A stretch of 34,650 nt of DNA from Pseudomonas sp. IPO3778 (GTDB lineage Bacteria > Pseudomonadota > Gammaproteobacteria > Pseudomonadales > Pseudomonadaceae): the NCBI RefSeq assembly GCF_013386825.1, contig NZ_JACARC010000055.1, forward strand, positions 516 to 35,165. Reading direction: 5' to 3'. Numbering within the stretch: the first letter of the stretch is position 1; each line of letters starts with the position of its first letter. Shown here one piece after another: positions 32,022 to 34,650 of this stretch. Both the position numbers and the translations under genes were made by a program. Below the pieces are notes generated by a model that was not told the origin of the DNA, made no database searches, and saw only the letters and a list, made by a program, of their open reading frames with translations.

Positions 32022-32645
32022 ATGCTGAAAATCTGGGGTCGTAAAAATTCGTCAAATGTCAGGAAGGCACTGTGGTGCGCCGAGGAACTCGGCCTGGACT
32101 ATGAGGCAATTGATGCGGGCGGGGCGTTTGGTGTGGTCGACACGCCGCAGTACCGTGCGTTGAACCCCAATGGCCGGGTGCCGATGATCGAAGATGGCGA
32201 CTTTGTACTGTGGGAATCCAACACCATCGTGCGTTATCTGGCGGCCAAACATGCGTCGGATTCGAACTGGTACCCACGGGACCTGCACGCCCGGGCCAAC
32301 GCCGAAAAATGGATGGACTGGACCACCTCAACCCTGGCCGAACCATTCAAGACCGTGTTCTGGGGCGTACTTCGCACCCCGGCAGACAAACAGAATTGGG
32401 ACGCCATCAACGCCGGGCGCCAGGCCTGCATCGATGTGCTGCAAACCGTGGAGCAGGCCTTGGCCGGGCAACCGTACCTGTCCGGCAGCGAGATCGGCAT
32501 GGGCGATATTCCCTTGGGCAGCTTCATATATGCCTGGTTCGAAATGCCCATCGAACGCCCGTCAATGCCTCACCTGGAAGCCTGGTACCAGCGCCTGCGC
32601 GCGCGCCCGGCGTATCAGAAATCGGTCATGACCGCGTTGACCTGA
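32022..32645 (+). CDS. Glutathione S-transferase family protein
   Basis: A 207-residue GST. The N-terminal thioredoxin-like domain opens MLKIWGRKNSSNVRKALWCAEELGLDYE. It has the glutathione-binding NPNGRVPMIEDGDFVLWESNTIVRYLA-type segment around residues 50-75, with the cis-Pro (VP) and the E-S pair. The C-terminal helical domain runs from about residue 90 to the end. A conserved Ser (NSSNVRK) is the likely activating residue of the theta/beta-type group. ATG at 32022 is preferred to an in-frame ATG at 31965 that would add 19 atypical residues overlapping the upstream gene. Its substrate is unknown. It sits between the transglutaminase-like gene and an ABC exporter. Confidence 0.9.
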   Translation: MLKIWGRKNSSNVRKALWCAEELGLDYEAIDAGGAFGVVDTPQYRALNPNGRVPMIEDGDFVLWESNTIVRYLAAKHASDSNWYPRDLHARANAEKWMDWTTSTLAEPFKTVFWGVLRTPADKQNWDAINAGRQACIDVLQTVEQALAGQPYLSGSEIGMGDIPLGSFIYAWFEMPIERPSMPHLEAWYQRLRARPAYQKSVMTALT

Positions 32646-32780
32646 TACCCACTATTAATACGGGTGACTGTACTTGTGCGGCGCGGACAAGCACCATGCT
32701 TGCCACACGCAGCCGTTGTATTCCGTGCGGTCTGCCCTCATGTAACAATTCTATTCCTCTTCTTTGGTGCGTAATCCGAT

Positions 32781-33713
32781 ATGAGTTCCGCTCTGTCCAT
32801 CCGGCAGCTAACCAAAACCTACGGCAACGGTTTCCAGGCCCTGAGTGGTATCGATCTGGACGTCGCCGAAGGTGATTTCTTCGCCTTGCTCGGCCCCAAT
32901 GGTGCCGGCAAATCCACCACCATCGGCATTCTCTCGACCCTGGTCAACAAGACCAGTGGCACCGTGAATATCTTTGGCAACGACCTGGACAAGTCCCCGG
33001 CAGCGCTCAAGCGCAGCATTGGTGTGGTGCCCCAGGAGTTCAACTTCAACCAGTTTGAAAAGACCTTCGACATCGTCGTGACCCAGGCCGGTTACTACGG
33101 CATCCCGCCGAAAATCGCCAAGGAACGCGCCGAGCAGTACCTCACCCAGTTGGGGCTGTGGGACAAGCGCGACGTGCCTTCACGTTCCCTGTCCGGCGGC
33201 ATGAAGCGCCGGCTGATGATCGCCCGCGCCCTGGTTCACGAACCGCGCCTGCTGATCCTCGACGAACCGACGGCGGGGGTGGACATCGAGCTGCGTCGCT
33301 CGATGTGGACATTCCTCACCGAGCTGAACCAGAAAGGCATCACCATCATCCTCACCACCCACTACCTGGAAGAGGCTGAGCAGCTGTGCCGCAACATCGG
33401 CATCATCGACCACGGCACCATCGTCGAAAACACTAGCATGCGTTCGCTGCTGAGCCAGTTGCACGTCGAGACCTTCCTGCTTGACCTGAAACACGACATG
33501 GCGGTTGCGCCCCAGTTGATCGGCTACCCGAACCGCCTGGTGGACAGCCACACCCTGGAAGTCCAGGTAGACAAAGCCGTGGGCATCACCGCGCTGTTCG
33601 GCCAACTGGCGACCCAGAACATCGAAGTGCTGAGCCTGCGTAACAAAACCAATCGCCTTGAGGAGTTGTTCGTGTCCCTGGTGGAGAAAAATCTGGCGAA
33701 GGTGGCGTTATGA
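32781..33713 (+). CDS. ABC exporter ATP-binding subunit (YadG/DrrA-like)
   Basis: A 310-residue ATPase of an ABC-2 type exporter. Walker A is GPNGAGKST near residue 40, the signature is LSGGMKRRLMIARAL near 138, Walker B with the catalytic Glu is LLILDEPTAGVD near 158, and the switch His is in ILTTHYLEEAEQLC near 192. Its length matches E. coli YadG (about 308). The stop overlaps the permease start (ATGA), so the pair is co-translated. Upstream, 32646-32780 holds its promoter region without an obvious strong box. The substrate of YadGH-type pumps is not established. Confidence 0.92.
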   Translation: MSSALSIRQLTKTYGNGFQALSGIDLDVAEGDFFALLGPNGAGKSTTIGILSTLVNKTSGTVNIFGNDLDKSPAALKRSIGVVPQEFNFNQFEKTFDIVVTQAGYYGIPPKIAKERAEQYLTQLGLWDKRDVPSRSLSGGMKRRLMIARALVHEPRLLILDEPTAGVDIELRRSMWTFLTELNQKGITIILTTHYLEEAEQLCRNIGIIDHGTIVENTSMRSLLSQLHVETFLLDLKHDMAVAPQLIGYPNRLVDSHTLEVQVDKAVGITALFGQLATQNIEVLSLRNKTNRLEELFVSLVEKNLAKVAL

Positions 33714-34489
33714 GTTCGGAACTGCAACCCAACCTCGTCGCGCTGCAGACCATCGTCTACCGCGAAGTGAAGCGCTTCACCCGGATCTGGCCGCAAACCT
33801 TGCTGCCGCCGGCGATCACCATGGTTTTGTACTTTGTCATCTTCGGCAACCTGATTGGCCGGCAGATCGGTGATATGGGTGGTTTCACCTATATGGAATA
33901 CATCGTGCCGGGGCTGATCATGATGTCGGTGATCACCAACTCCTACGGCAACGTGGTGTCGAGTTTTTTTGGCAGCAAGTTCCAGCGTTCCATCGAGGAA
34001 TTGATGGTGTCGCCGGTGTCGCCTCATACGATTCTGATCGGCTACACCCTGGGTGGCGTGCTGCGGGGGTTGATGGTCGGGGTGATAGTGACACTGCTGT
34101 CGCTGTTCTTTACCCATCTGCAGGTGCATCACCTCGGGATTACCCTGCTGGTGGTGGTGCTGACGGCGACGATCTTTTCGTTGCTGGGGTTCATCAATGC
34201 GGTGTTTGCGCGCAATTTTGATGATATTTCGATCATTCCGACGTTTGTGCTGACGCCGTTGACGTACCTGGGGGGGGTGTTTTATTCGATTACCTTGCTG
34301 CCGCCGTTCTGGCAGACGGTGTCGTTGGCGAACCCTGTGTTGCACATGGTTAACGCGTTTCGGTACGGGATTCTGGGCGTGTCGGATATCAAGATCAGTG
34401 TGGCGATCACCTTCATGCTGGTGGCGACTGTGGTGTTGTATGTCGGGTGTGCGCGGCTGCTGGTGAGTGGGCGTGGGATGCGTACTTGA
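33710..34489 (+). CDS. ABC-2 type exporter permease subunit (YadH-like)
   Basis: A 259-residue inner-membrane permease with six predicted helices: residues about 30-55, 65-85, 108-130, 140-165, 173-193 and 225-247. The ABC-2 coupling segments FTYMEYIVPGLIMMSVITNSY near 62 and FVLTPLTYLGGVFYSITLLP near 180-200 are clear. Length and pairing match E. coli YadH. It overlaps the ATPase gene by four bases. A strong intrinsic terminator starts 18 bases after its stop, so the ABC pair is the end of its operon. In P. aeruginosa I recall the same pair next to the GST gene. Confidence 0.92.
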   Translation: MSSELQPNLVALQTIVYREVKRFTRIWPQTLLPPAITMVLYFVIFGNLIGRQIGDMGGFTYMEYIVPGLIMMSVITNSYGNVVSSFFGSKFQRSIEELMVSPVSPHTILIGYTLGGVLRGLMVGVIVTLLSLFFTHLQVHHLGITLLVVVLTATIFSLLGFINAVFARNFDDISIIPTFVLTPLTYLGGVFYSITLLPPFWQTVSLANPVLHMVNAFRYGILGVSDIKISVAITFMLVATVVLYVGCARLLVSGRGMRT

Positions 34490-34506
34490 CCTTGGGTTGA
34501 GTGAGG

Positions 34507-34538
34507 AAAACGGCCTTGAGATGAGGCCGTTTTTTTTT
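34507..34538 (+). terminator. Intrinsic terminator of the ABC exporter operon
   Basis: AAAACGGCCT / AGGCCGTTTT form a 10-bp stem with a seven-base loop followed by nine Ts. It starts 18 bases after the permease stop codon. Confidence 0.9.
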
Positions 34539-34543
34539 GGGCG

Positions 34544-34650
34544 TTTTTTTGGGGGGGGGAGCATATCCGTTGCTGCGGTAACGGCGGCTTAGGGTTCCGC
34601 TCTTACAGCGGGTCACTTTTGGCAAACGCCCCAAAAGTAACCAAAAGGTC
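34544..34650 (+). repeat. Dispersed intergenic repeat, right-edge copy
   Basis: The stretch runs T-run, G-run, ATATCCGTTG, GGTAACGGC, TTAGGGTTCCGC, CTTACAGCG and then GTCACTTTTGG with a hairpin (ACTTTTGG / CCAAAAGT). The first 70 bases match the reverse complement of the left window edge (1-58). It continues beyond the window. Confidence 0.6.

Overview
The window is about 34.6 kb of GC-rich chromosome from a fluorescent pseudomonad (Pseudomonas fluorescens group). Evidence for this is the gene families, the high GC content, three REP/REPIN-type palindromes typical of these genomes, and gene order on the right (fadE, transglutaminase-like, GST, ABC ATPase, ABC-2 permease) that I recall from P. 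aeruginosa around PA2811-PA2815. It is mostly core chromosome. I see no prophage, insertion sequence, integron or CRISPR array.

Layout. 1-4.1 kb: an acyl-CoA synthetase, a hotdog thioesterase and two alpha/beta hydrolases in one direction, followed by a DUF4892 protein that seems to be translated behind an 18-codon leader ORF. 5-8 kb: an AI-2E-type exporter converges on a histidine kinase/OmpR-type regulator pair. 8.2-12.6 kb: pyrF, a zinc-independent MDR reductase whose stop codon lies inside a REPIN, an SDR and a MocR-type regulator. 12.7-16.5 kb: a chemoreceptor with an HBM-like sensor, an alpha/beta hydrolase and a membrane-anchored hypothetical. 16.7-17.3 kb: two tandem tRNA-Glu/tRNA-Gly pairs behind a strong promoter and ahead of a clear terminator. 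17.3-18.2 kb: an uncharacterised, overlapping lipoprotein pair.

18.3-26 kb holds the most interesting locus. On the minus strand exbD, tonB, a TonB-dependent receptor and exbB form a self-contained energised uptake unit. An exported HKD (phospholipase D-like) enzyme follows it but lies behind an intrinsic terminator. Divergently, a GNAT acetyltransferase overlaps a Tat-exported PhoD-type phosphodiesterase. Together they suggest scavenging of an organophosphate or phospholipid-derived compound. The substrate is inferred, and I found no convincing Pho box.

26-34.5 kb: an AlaX-like tRNA-editing enzyme divergent from a LysR regulator; a small conserved protein whose promoter -35 is formed by the end of a 155-bp near-perfect palindrome; FadE divergent from a transglutaminase-like protein and a GST; then a YadG/YadH-like ABC exporter ending in a strong terminator. 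Copies of the same dispersed repeat lie at both window edges in opposite orientation.
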